NCBI GenBank assembly: GCA_027596945.1
Contig: JADGJH010001316.1
Coordinates: forward strand, 1 to 10,704
Direction: 5' to 3'
Source of the DNA: Physocladia obscura
Taxonomy: Eukaryota; Chytridiomycota; Chytridiomycetes; Chytridiales; Chytriomycetaceae
Length of the DNA: 10,704 bases
Shown here: positions 1 through 8,947 of the stretch, one piece after another
Position numbering within the stretch: the stretch's first letter is position 1
Layout of the letters: each line of letters opens with the position of its first letter
Made by a program: the position numbers and the translations under genes
Notes under the pieces: generated by a model
What the model was told of the DNA's origin: nothing
What the model saw: the letters and a program-made list of their open reading frames with translations, nothing else
Database searches by the model: none

Positions 1-32
1 ATATATATATATATATAAATGTTAATGCACAG
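1..32 (+). other. 3' end of an intron of the TOR gene
   Basis: The window opens in an (AT)n tract (1-17), then TTAAT and a CACAG acceptor, with AG at 31-32. After it the reading frame matches the TOR family at once (a DERF motif near residue 14). The first exon base pair (AC) completes a codon begun upstream, probably Asp. The donor lies outside the window. Confidence 0.75.
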
Positions 33-3000
33 ACGCGGCGATTAGGCAAGCTGTTCTCGAGTCACTTGATGAGCGTTTCGATGAAAAATTGGCCCAAACT
101 GAAAATATTAATGCGCTCTTCTTGGCTATGAATGACGAAGCTTTTGCAGTACGAGAAATAGTTATCAAAATCATTGGAAGACTTTTACCGAAAAACCCTG
201 CGTATGTAATGCCGCAGTTCCGAATAATTTTAATTTGTCTTTTGACTGAATTGCAGTATTCTGGAACTGGGTAAATATTTTCTTTTTATTTTTGTGCCAA
301 ACAGTTCTTAACATTTCTGCAGTCACCAAAAAGAAGAAGCAGCCAAAATGTTAAGCAATATTATTATTGTCTCGCAGAGTCTGTTAAAGCCTTATATAAA
401 GCCAATAATGAAAGTATTGCTATCTAAAGCAAATGATGCAAATCCTAGTGTTTCTGCGAAATCGATTGCTGCGATTGGTGAATTGTCACAAGTAGGGTGC
501 GAACGTATGTTGCCATACTTGGGAGAAGTTATGCCGCTCCTTTTGGCATTTTTACAAGACCAAAGCAGTATATTAAAGCGTGAATACGCAATGAAAACTT
601 TGGGCCAGTTTTGTGGCAACACTGGTGTCGTAATAACACCGTACTTCGATTATCCGAAACTGTTGGATGTCGTACTAGGCGTATTAAAAACTGAACAAAC
701 CCCAAGTATTCGGTTGGAAACAATTAAGGTTCTTGGAATTTTAGGTGCTGTTGATCCATATGCACAACAGGTTGTTGCAGGAGATAAACATATTAGTGAT
801 TCTGAAGAAGTTATTTCGACAATAAGCACATTGGACGATGGCTATTACCCTTCGGTTGTGTTACATTCTTTAAGTAAGATTATGAATGAATCTTCGCTTA
901 GTACGTATCATATGGCTGCTGTTCAAGCGCTGGTCCATATTTTTGAATCTCTACGCCACGAATTCGTGCCATTTTTATCTCAGGTTTGCAAAGAAATAAG
1001 TATTAAAGAGGTTTAACCCGGAATTTAGATTATGCCATCATTTATGCAAATGATGAGAACTTGTGCGCCAAGTATGCTGGAATTCAACTTTACCAAACTG
1101 CGAGACATGGTTCATATCATGAAAGTATACACTCGCGGCTATTTACCAGATATAATGGACACAATCAACATTTTTTGGACTTCTGAATCGAACTTGCAGC
1201 TTCCAATTTTAGCTTTAATTGAGGAATTATGTTTCGCACTGGAGAGCGAATTCAATGATATTTTTCCTTTATTTCTTCCAAAAATTATGCTGATATTTGA
1301 TGCCGATGTTAGCACTAATATGTCTTGGACTCAAAAAGCGTTACATAGTTTTACCGTCTTTGGATCTTTATTGGATGCATACTTGAATCTGATTGTTCCT
1401 GCTATTCTTGGAATATTTGAACGCGAAAACGTATCATTAGTTCTTCGAAAATATTCAGTACAGGTTATGGGTCAAATTGCTAAAACTACAAATATTTCGC
1501 CACATTCGTCGAAAGTAATTCATTCGATTTTGCGCATTTTAAATGGATCTGAGATGCATTATTTTCAAGAAGTATGCTTTGACACTATAATTGTGTTAGC
1601 GAAACGGTTAAAATTAGACTTTTTCGTATTTATTGCGCCGATTCATCAAATTATGATGAAGAAACGTATTAAAAATGAAAAATTTGAATTAATTGCCGCC
1701 TATATTTTAAAAAACGAAATAATACCGCCGAATCTGTTGAAATATGACGAAGAGATCACTCAACTGGACAGGAGTGATGAAAAAGTTGAATCAAAGGTTC
1801 GAATCAATGAGATCCATTTGCAAAGGTCCTGGGACGCATCTGACAAATCAACTCCGGAAGACTGGGTTGAATGGATACGACGTTTGAATGTGGAACTGCT
1901 GAAAGAATCTCCGTCACAGTCGCTGCGATCATGCGCGAATTTAGCGGCTTTATATAACTCATTTGCGCGAGAACTATTCAATTCAGCGTTTTTTTCATGC
2001 TGGGTTGAGCTTTTCGATACATCTAAGGAAGATTTGATCAAAGCTTTACAAGCGGCAATTACTGCACCAAATATTCCGCTGGATATTTTGCAAACTTTGT
2101 TGAATCTCGTGGAATTTATGGATCACGAAAATAAGCCTTTGCCACTGGACATTCGAATGTTGAGTCAAAATGCAGCACGATGCCACGCTTGGGCAAAAGC
2201 TTTGCATTATAAAGAAAATGAATATCTAAAAAATCCAAAAATTGAGTCTGCTGGAAGCTTGATCAACATCAATAACAAACTAGATCAAATTGATGCAGCA
2301 GTTGGAATTTTGGTCGCAACAGAACGTTCAAATCGTAATTATATGAATTTCAAATTATTTTATTTTATTTTTGCCTGATCAACGCTTCTTAGCATCGAAC
2401 TCAGTTTCTTCGTGGTATGAAAAATTAAATCGATGGGATGACGCGCTTGAGGGGTACAGACGCAAACAAGATGAAAATCCAAGATCGATTGATGCATTAT
2501 TTGGCCAAATGAGATGTCTTCAAAATCTTGGAGAATGGGATCGGCTTTCGAGTTTATCTCAAGAACGATTTGATACAACAGAAGATGAATCTTTACGTAA
2601 AAATATGGCTCCAATTGCTGCGGCAGCTGCGTGGAGTGTCGAAAATTGGTCTTTCATGCAAAAATGCGTCGATTTGATAAAGGTAGAAAGCCCCGATGGG
2701 TCTTTCTTTCGGGCCGTGCTGAAGTTACATGAAAACGAATTCCCCGAGGCATTATATTTGATTCAAAAAGCCCGGCAACTGCTTGATACAGAATTGACCG
2801 CTCTTATTGCTGAAAGTTACAACCGTGCTTATCCGTGAGAAAAAATAATACCAATTTTTTGCTTACTTTATTTATACCATCTTTAGAATTGTTGTACGCG
2901 TTCAAATGCTTGCAGAACTCGAGGAAGTAATTTTGTACAAAAAATCAAAGTCTTCTGTTGAACGGCAGGCTTTAATTCGAAAAACTTGGATGACGAGGTT

Positions 3001-6000
3001 TCGTTTCGTTTTTGTGTCAGTAACCTATAACTTTGCACAAGCAGACTCGAAGGATGTGAACACACTGTTGATATATGGCAAAAAATTCTACGAGTTCATG
3101 CTTTGGTCGTTTCACCGTTAGATGGACCGGAATTGTATATCAAATTTGCAAATCTGTGTCGCAAAAGTGGAAAAGTGGCATTATCACTGAAGATATTATC
3201 AAAACTTCTTCATTCATCAAGCACAAATGATATTGCATCTTTGGTTTGTGCAATTTAATTATTTCTTCAATAATTTTTTAAACAACAGGATGTTTCTGCA
3301 AATCCTCCTCAAGTGACATACGCTTGTTTAAAACATGCATGGTCATGTGGCATCGCGAGACAAACGACGTTGAAACAAATGAGACAATTTACAACTTATT
3401 TAGCTGGAAAATTGCGAATTTCATCTCTCGATATGATTGAATATGATCAACTTGTCGTAAATGAAGAAAGCAAGGCCCTTTTAAAACTGTTGGCGCGGGG
3501 ATACTTGAAATTGGGTGAATGGCAATGGGCGTTGGAGGGAGGAATGAATGCAAATATCCTTTCTGATGTTTTGCAATCTTATTTGGCTGCCACAAAATGT
3601 GACAAAACGTGGTATAAGGCGTGGTATCAATGGGCACTCTCGAATTTCAAAGCACTTAATGCTCAAGAACAAAATGGAATCGATGAATCTTCCACACTCC
3701 TTGTTATTTCTGCCATTCAAGGTTAATTTCCATTATTATTATTCTTATTATTATTATTATTATTGCGCTTGTTGTTATTGTTGTTTTTATTTTGACATTT
3801 TATATTCAATAGGATTTTTTCAATCTGTGGCATTATCCAAAGAAAATTCATTGCAAGACACTTTACGGTTACTTACTCTATGGTTTAAATATGGCCATTT
3901 TGAAAATGTGAACACCTGCGTTGCCGAAGGGATCCGAACAATTGTTATTGATAATTGGTTGCAAGTTATTCCGCAAGTGAGCTTTTTGGATTTCATTATT
4001 TCAAAAGTTTATTTCGATTTAAAAAGTTACTTTCAGCTTATCGCACGCATTCAAATTCAAAATGCCAACATTCACGAAGTTCTTCATGAACTTCTTGCAG
4101 ATGTTGGACGGGCCCATCCTCAAGCCTTAGTTTGGTCCGTGATTGTTGCCTCACAGTCCCAAAATGTACTACGAAAAGGAGCCGCGACATCAATCATTGA
4201 CAAAATGAGATCGCATGATAATATTCTTGTTGAAGAGGTTTTTATTTCAACTTTGTTATTTTTTTCTGAAAATAAAAAAGGTCTTGATGGTGAGTCAAGA
4301 ACTGTTGAGAGTCGCGGTATCGTGGCCTGAAATGTGGCATGATTATCTTGAGGATGCTTCGAAATTTTACTACAAAAACCACGATATTCGTGGTATGTTG
4401 GAAGTATTAGAGCCTATCCATAATTTGCTTGAAAAGGTAAATCTCAAGAAAAGGATTGTAATTCAATTGCAAACTTTTATTATATTTTTATTTGTAGGGG
4501 CCCGAAACGCAACAAGAAAAATTATTTGTATATGCGTTTGGAGACGAACTTCGTGAAGCATGGGCCTATTGCAACCGATACAGACTAACTGACTCAGAAG
4601 ATGAATTGAAGTTTGCATGGGACATTTACCTTGTTGTATTCAGTAAAATCGCTACACAGTTGTCGCGTATGAAATCACTTGAATTGGAAATTGTTTCTCC
4701 AAGACTTTTTTCAGTAAGAAGTTTAGAGCTTGCAATTCCTGGAACCTATAAATCGACCAAGGATATTGTCAAAATCGAGTCAATGAAATCAAACTTGAAT
4801 ATTCTGAATACAAAGCAGCGTCCTAGGATAATGGCTTTGTATGGATCCGACGGTAAAGAGCATCAGTTTTTGTTGAAAGGTTTGCATTTTTATATATTTT
4901 TCTCAATTTTATTAATTTTTAAATAATTACAGGCCATGAAGACTTGCGGCAAGATGAACGAGTTATGCAGCTTTTCAGTCTAGTTAACAGTTTGCTATTG
5001 AATGATGCCGAAACTTTCAAGCGGCATTTGGATATTAAACGGTTTTCGGTTATTCCGCTCTCTCCCAACGCCGGACTCATTGGCTGGGTTCCAAACACCG
5101 ACACATTTAATAACCTTATTACAGAGTACAGAGAAAGCCGCAAGATTCTTTTAAATATCGAACATAAACTCATGTTACAGGTAATAACGGTCAAAAATCT
5201 TTTAAAAACACAAACATAAACAAAAATATAAACGCGTTCTCAGCTATCTGGAAATTATGACACCTTGTGTCTATTGCAAAAAGTGGAAATTTTCAATGAA
5301 GTTCTCTCAACAACGTCAGGCCAAGACTTGTTCAAAATTCTATGGCTGAAAAGTAAAAATTCCGAGGTGAAATCATTATACTATTTTGAACCTGTATATA
5401 TTTAAAAAAAATTTTAAAAAAACGATTTAGGTATGGTTGGAACGCCGAACAAACTATGCTCGCTCCCTTGCCGTTATGTCGATGGTGGGCTACATTATGG
5501 GACTTGGAGATCGACACCCGGCAAATCTCATGCTTGAAAGATTCACTGGGAAAGTGGTTCATATTGATTTCGGTGATTGCTTCGAAACTGCAATGCGTCG
5601 AGAAAACTATCCTGAAAAGGTTCCGTTCCGGTTAACTCGACTATTTGTAAATGCAATGGGAGTTGAGTTGCTTTCCAGTTCCTTTTTTATTTTTATTATC
5701 AAAAATACAAAATAAATTAATAAATAAATTTAAAAAAACAAAAAAAAAGGTGAGCGGAGTTGAAGGAAACTTCCGACTTGCCTGCGAACATGTGATGCGA
5801 GTTCTGCGTGAAAACAAAGTCAGTCTAATGGCAGTTCTTGAAGCTTTTGTATATGACCCTGTGATTAATTGGAGACTTGTCAGTGAACCAACTTTTGAAG
5901 ATGGTATACTGTTCTCAAATATTAATTTTACTAAGCAGCCAAATTTTTGTTATGTTCTTGTAGATATACGGTCGCCAGTATTAAATTCGACGGAATTGTT

Positions 6001-6371
6001 TTTGATGGAGGGAATTAATGGTGGCAGAAGACTTCAAGAAGAATCTGTCAGCGAAGGTTTTTATTTTCTTATTTTTATTTGTAACTAAAACGCTTTTTTT
6101 TCTGTGTATAGTGGATTCTGAACTGTTGAACTCCAAGTCAATGATAGCAATCAACAGGATATCAGACAAACTGAGAGGTTAGTGTTTGATTTTCCTTTCT
6201 CTGTCTCTCTCTCTCTTTCTCTAGACACTTTTTTTTTCTTTCCTCACAGGCAAAGATTTTAAGACTGCTGAGCCTCTTGACATTCCTTCACAAGTGCAAA
6301 GACTTATTGAAGAGGCATCATTATCAGAAAATTTGTGCCAGGCATGGGTTGGATGGTGCTCTTTTTGGTGA
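33..6371 (+). CDS. TOR: Serine/threonine-protein kinase TOR (target of rapamycin), 5'-partial, 18 exons
   Basis: PI3K-related kinase that senses nutrients and controls growth as the catalytic subunit of TORC1/TORC2 (family knowledge). I placed exons by matching each junction to the mTOR protein: 33-270, 323-983, 1029-2334, 2393-2834, 2887-2997, 3045-3243, 3289-3721, 3813-3976, 4037-4237, 4281-4436, 4498-4879, 4933-5180, 5244-5366, 5431-5661, 5750-5903, 5964-6056, 6112-6177, 6250-6371. They join in one frame of about 1775 residues with no internal stop; human mTOR has 2549, so about 640 N-terminal residues lie upstream. Domain order: late HEAT repeats (to about 1720), FAT (about 1800-4240), FRB, kinase, FATC. 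The long disordered loop of human FAT is reduced here to a few residues around 3655-3690. The stop is TGA at 6369-6371. Splice sites come from homology, not transcripts; the pair bounding 5904-5963 is the least certain. The gene looks functional. Confidence 0.97.
3722..3812 (+). other. TOR intron with an ATT trinucleotide microsatellite
   Basis: Longest intron of the gene (91 nt), GT at 3722 and TTCAATAG acceptor ending at 3812, phase 1. It holds an interrupted (ATT)n tract at 3732-3764. The flanking exons join a Gln codon to GFF, as in mTOR (QGFF). Confidence 0.9.
3977..4036 (+). other. 60-nt in-frame intron without stop codons in the FAT domain
   Basis: GTGAGC donor and TACTTTCAG acceptor, phase 0. 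Removing it joins IPQ to LIARI, the continuous sequence in human mTOR, so it is best read as an intron. It is exactly 20 codons long and open in frame, so retention would insert 20 residues rather than stop translation. Confidence 0.85.
4305..4660 (+). other. FRB (FKBP12-rapamycin binding) domain of TOR, split by one intron
   Basis: Encoded at the 3' part of exon 10 (from about 4305) and the start of exon 11, with intron 4437-4497 between LLEK and GPE. In TOR proteins this four-helix domain binds FKBP12-rapamycin and helps recruit substrates. Matching to human numbering, the Ser equivalent to S2035 (TCG 4359-4361), L2031, Y2038, W2101 (TGG 4618-4620), D2102 and F2108 are kept. F2039 is Tyr, T2098 is Lys (AAG 4609-4611) and Y2105 is Leu (CTT 4630-4632). 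The alignment has no gaps around these residues, so the substitutions are read directly. Their effect on drug binding is inference. Confidence 0.9.
4690..5903 (+). other. TOR PI3K-like kinase catalytic domain
   Basis: Spread over exons 11-15. The ATP-binding lysine is in FLLKG (AAA 4876-4878), at the end of exon 11; exon 12 continues with [14 protein letters not shown]. The catalytic loop [12 protein letters not shown] lies in exon 14, with Asp at 5509-5511 and Asn at 5524-5526. The metal-binding Asp of the DFG motif (HIDFGDCFE) is at 5566-5568. The C-lobe motif [11 protein letters not shown] is in exon 15. All catalytic residues expected of a PIKK are present, which supports an active kinase. 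Confidence 0.95.
5904..5963 (+). other. Probable 60-nt in-frame intron, or coding insert, in the kinase-FATC linker
   Basis: Candidate donor GTATAC and acceptor TTCTTGTAG, phase 1, open in frame across 60 nt. It lies in the poorly conserved linker before FATC, so homology cannot decide whether it is spliced. The T-rich acceptor and a composition like the other introns favour an intron. If retained, the protein gains 20 residues. Confidence 0.5.
6178..6249 (+). other. Last TOR intron, CT-rich
   Basis: 72 nt, donor GTTAGT and acceptor CTCACAG, phase 1. It contains a pyrimidine tract with (CT)n repeats around 6200-6225. Splicing joins DKLRG to KDF, matching DKLTGRDF of mTOR. Confidence 0.9.
6273..6371 (+). 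other. TOR C-terminal FATC domain
   Basis: The last 32 residues end in [13 protein letters not shown] and TGA. The two Cys and the Trp-rich tip that form the FATC disulphide loop and membrane-contact tip in yeast and human TOR are conserved. The absolute C-terminal Trp followed by TGA fixes the gene end and shows that TGA is a stop in this genome. Confidence 0.95.
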
Positions 6372-6603
6372 ATCAGGAGGGAGTTTGGATGTTAGATGGA
6401 AAACTGAGAGTGAAAATGATAATTAAACATATGATATCCTGTTTTTTTTTTTGTCTTTTTTCTGCAATTAGGCTGTACTTGATAACAAATATTGACATGA
6501 AATCAGTCACAACTATTAGTTGATGGATTCAGGTGTTTGATCTAAACAGCAGCTTGGATCACCCACTACTGATTTTCATTTTCATTCAATCTCACTGCAG
6601 CTT
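6372..6603 (+). other. Presumed TOR 3' UTR or spacer
   Basis: No gene seen. It contains a T tract (6442-6452) followed by T-rich sequence and a good acceptor-like CTGCAATTAG (AG 6470-6471), which could mark a 3' UTR intron, and a small palindrome at 6510-6522 (CAACTA-T-TAGTTG). Some of this stretch may be eroded transposon sequence. Confidence 0.45.
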
Positions 6604-7038
6604 CTAATAAAAATGTTTATCAAAATTATGCTTTACTGTTAGATTTAGAAGAATAAATATGCAATAGATAAGCTGAATGCACAAATTAGAAGAGCTGAAT
6701 TGGACAGGGAACACAATCATATATTGTTCCCTTTGTGGTGTTTCACATGGAAGAGAAACACAATCTATATGTAACCACTCTAAAATCCTTGTTGCTTTGT
6801 GATCCTATTTACTATAAATTGGATTACAATGGATTTTTCCTAAACTGCAACTGATACATGCTGACTGTTTAAATGTCAAATTATTTTCACAATCTAATTC
6901 TTTTTTATTTTCATTCTTGAAATCAACCCCCACAATTACTCCAATCTTAATTGAATCTTTAATCAAATTATTTGAGAGATGTGCCAGATCATGCATCATT
7001 GCATATCTGATCTCTTTGCCATTTTTGATTGATCCCAA
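6604..7038 (-). pseudogene. Copia GAG pre-integrase HHCC finger and start of integrase core
   Basis: MHDLAHLS supplies two His and ACISCSLGK two Cys, giving H-x3-H-x40-C-x2-C, the zinc finger before copia integrase (C..C.LGK is typical). A TAG at 6805-6807 interrupts the frame. Reading continues as DHKATRILEWLHIDC, matching the R.LE..H.D start of the integrase core; its Asp codon is 6763-6765. Similarity fades after YMIVFPV and the frame stops at 6604-6606, so the other catalytic residues are missing. Confidence 0.75.
6606..6657 (+). terminator. Candidate polyadenylation signals for TOR
   Basis: Two AATAAA hexamers on the + strand, at 6606-6611 and 6652-6657, 235-285 nt after the TOR stop. 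Both fall at the truncated end of the antisense copia fragment, so they could be chance in AT-rich DNA. Confidence 0.3.
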
Positions 7039-7116
7039 TTTCTCTATTGGTCCTGTAATTTTTCTCTCTTTTCAAGAAGAGAAGCAAGCAGTTTTGAATC
7101 TAAAGTTACATCTTCT

Positions 7117-7431
7117 TCAGCTGCCACAGACATGCTTAAAGCTGTCAATAGTTAGTTCAACACCATGCTTCATTAGTGTTTTTGTGAACTCAGCATGTTT
7201 TAATTCAGGACCTCCTGAATCAAAACTGCCCTTATTCCTTTGTTCATTGATCAACATTCTCAGGTCCTCTTTTAATTCTTCTATTTTGGGTTCAATAAAA
7301 GATTTCTTAATGAAAATTTTCTCAGATGTAATTGAAAACTTTTCATTACCACTATTTTCTTTTTCTGTAAATTTGGATAGTGACTCCAGCACTTCAAATT
7401 CTCCACTTTGCAACAAATTCTTTAATTTCAT
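7117..7431 (-). pseudogene. Charged spacer ORF between copia protease and pre-integrase
   Basis: 104 codons, Lys/Glu-rich, predicted helical (for example FIEPKIEELKEDLRMLINEQ). No domain recognised. It sits where copia elements usually have a short protease-to-integrase linker. It is in the same frame as the following pre-integrase segment, separated from it by TGA stops at 7117-7119 and 7072-7074, so both probably belonged to one polyprotein. Confidence 0.5.
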
Positions 7432-7526
7432 TGGGGCTCCATTATTGGGCCTTCCAACAATTTATATTCTCCACTTTCTAATCTTCTTGAGACTCTTCTC
7501 CACAATACATATGGTGGTTCTGAATA

Positions 7527-7865
7527 CTATTTGCCTGTTTTGGATGTTGAAAATTCTCCTTCTTCTGAGTCTAAAAAAGCACCAACAGAAAACAAGTTTT
7601 CAGCTAATAGTTTAATGATTTTCACTTTCTTTAAGTGAAAATTCATACCATTAACTTTTTGAATAATTTCAGCCATTTTATTTACTTTAAATGGTGTTTC
7701 TCTAATTCCATAAACTTGTTTTCCTAATACTTGTTTACTTTTAATAAGATTTGTGTGTTTTGGTAATGGTTCTGTATAACCATGCACTGTTGCACCAGAA
7801 TCTATAATGGCTTGGGGGGTTTTCTCGCCTCCAATTCTATCCATTTTTCTTATAGATATTATCAT
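7527..7865 (-). pseudogene. Copia aspartic protease segment (DSGAT)
   Basis: AIIDSGATVHGY contains the retropepsin active site, with the Asp codon at 7800-7802. About 68 residues later comes LAENLFSVGAFL (Asn codon near 7598), the NLxSVxxL sequence that follows the protease in copia polyproteins. Spacing between the two is normal for the family. The segment ends at a stop at 7527. It would cleave the Gag-Pol polyprotein in an intact element. Confidence 0.85.
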
Positions 7866-8160
7866 TCATAATAACATCTCCATCTTCATCTACTGTTTCA
7901 CTTTGTTGAGAATTTATATTCTTAACTTTAGACTCATTCAAATGCTTCATTCTTTCAGCAATTGAGTGTTTTACTTTTTCTTTATTTTGTGCTGTGGGAT
8001 TTGCGTCTTCCTCATCTGAGGAATCCAAATCATCCTTTGCATCAAAATTTACTATACCTTTACAGCCATTCAATTTTGACTGGTTTGGTTTCTTCAAATC
8101 CACTTTTGCTTTTTTTTTTTTTTGCAATTTGGAGCTTTTCTTCAAGCAATTCAATTTCAT
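7837..8160 (-). pseudogene. Acidic gag-pol linker segment of the copia element
   Basis: Open in another frame than the zinc-knuckle segment and overlapping it by about 100 nt across the A14 tract. It holds an acidic cluster (KDDLDSSDEEDAN) and charged sequence, and ends just before the protease segment, whose frame overlaps it by 29 nt. No domain recognised. Position suggests the linker between gag and protease. Confidence 0.5.
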
Positions 8161-8425
8161 TTTTCAAAATTTTGTGTTTTTTCTCCATTTTTGGTGAATT
8201 ATTCAACAGTTGCATTTGTGGCTTTTTAATTTCCATTGGAAAACCTTTTTCACAGAGCAGACACATGTTTTGGTGGATTTGGTGGGACTCATTCAACTTT
8301 TGGTATTTACAAATGGTGGCCCAGCAACACTTCTCCCATGGCTCCTTCTTTTCATGGTAAGTGCACCAGTAACTATCAAATTTACCTTTAGTTGATACAG
8401 CTCCATTAGAACTATTTTTTGTCAA
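8060..8425 (-). pseudogene. Copia gag C-terminal zinc-knuckle segment
   Basis: Carries CTYHEKKEPWEKCCW followed later by CLLC, a degenerate form of the CX2-3H/C zinc knuckle that ends copia gag proteins. A Lys-rich helix (ILKNEIELLEEKLQIAKKKK) follows. The frame runs into an A14 homopolymer on the - strand (T14 at 8110-8123), where the reading moves to the next frame. RNA packaging is the family role; this copy is broken. Confidence 0.6.
8110..8123. repeat. T14/A14 homopolymer at a copia frame change
   Basis: Fourteen T on the + strand. On the coding (-) strand this is A14, exactly where the zinc-knuckle frame gives way to the acidic linker frame. Confidence 0.95.
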
Positions 8426-8429
8426 AATT

Positions 8430-8907
8430 TTTGAAACAGTTCAATTTCTTTTTTTTTTAACAGATTCATTTCCGGTGATTTAAATTCTTCAATAGATTCA
8501 ATTCTGGCAATGACCAATTTATAATTTGCAGCTATTGCAAGCCAGACAGATTCAATTAACAGAACTGTCCAATAATTTTTCTTTTCTCATAATTCTTTGC
8601 TAATATCTTCAAAATGGAATCTAAATTCTGTATCATTTACAGAATATTCATGAAGTTGTTTCTGGAGCTTTATAGACAGTTCCAAAGTAAAACCCGTGAA
8701 TATTTCATGATTTTCAGATTTTTTTGCATGAACTAATTTCAATGCGTCCCAAACATGTAAGGCCTCCTTTATTGTTTGTGCAGGATCAGTATTCTTCAGC
8801 TCCAAAAACTTACTTTTTATCAAGCTCAGATCATTTTTAGCATTTTTGGAGTCAAACGTTGATGCAATTTGTTGAATTTTGTCCATAATTTCTTGAAACA
8901 TTGACAT
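8430..8907 (-). pseudogene. Copia gag core, interrupted by a TGA stop
   Basis: Starts with MSMFQEIMDK and carries a helical sequence including ALHVWDALKLVHAKK, resembling the AWDAL-type helix of copia gag (UBN2-like family). A TGA at 8587-8589 interrupts it, after which the same frame stays open to about 8430 (KNYWTVLLIESVWLAIAANY and onward), so the original protein ran through. A frame change near 8428 leads into the zinc-knuckle segment. Confidence 0.6.
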
Positions 8908-8947
8908 TTTTCAAAGCATTTGATGCTAAGAATTATCTATCCATTTT

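Noticed and set aside
3548..4330. Long + strand open frame of 260 codons
   Set aside because: It is a read-through of TOR introns 3722-3812 and 3977-4036 in the frame of exons 8-9. Only 3813-3976 and 4037-4237 are coding.
6368..6471. Possible intron from GTGAAT overlapping the TOR stop to the acceptor at 6470-6471
   Set aside because: It would replace the invariant C-terminal Trp of FATC. A 3' UTR intron with another donor remains possible but has no support.
6335..6523. + strand open frame starting inside the TOR FATC exon
   Set aside because: Out of frame with the conserved FATC sequence and then runs through the T tract of the spacer.
6917..7615. + strand open frame of 232 codons, hydrophobic
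   Set aside because: It is antisense to the copia pol remnants, which carry recognisable motifs. Its Phe/Leu/Ser-rich content is what the complement of Lys/Glu-rich coding gives.
7962..8360. + strand open frame of 132 codons, Phe/Ser-rich, membrane-like
   Set aside because: Antisense of the gag zinc-knuckle and linker segments; no supporting motif.
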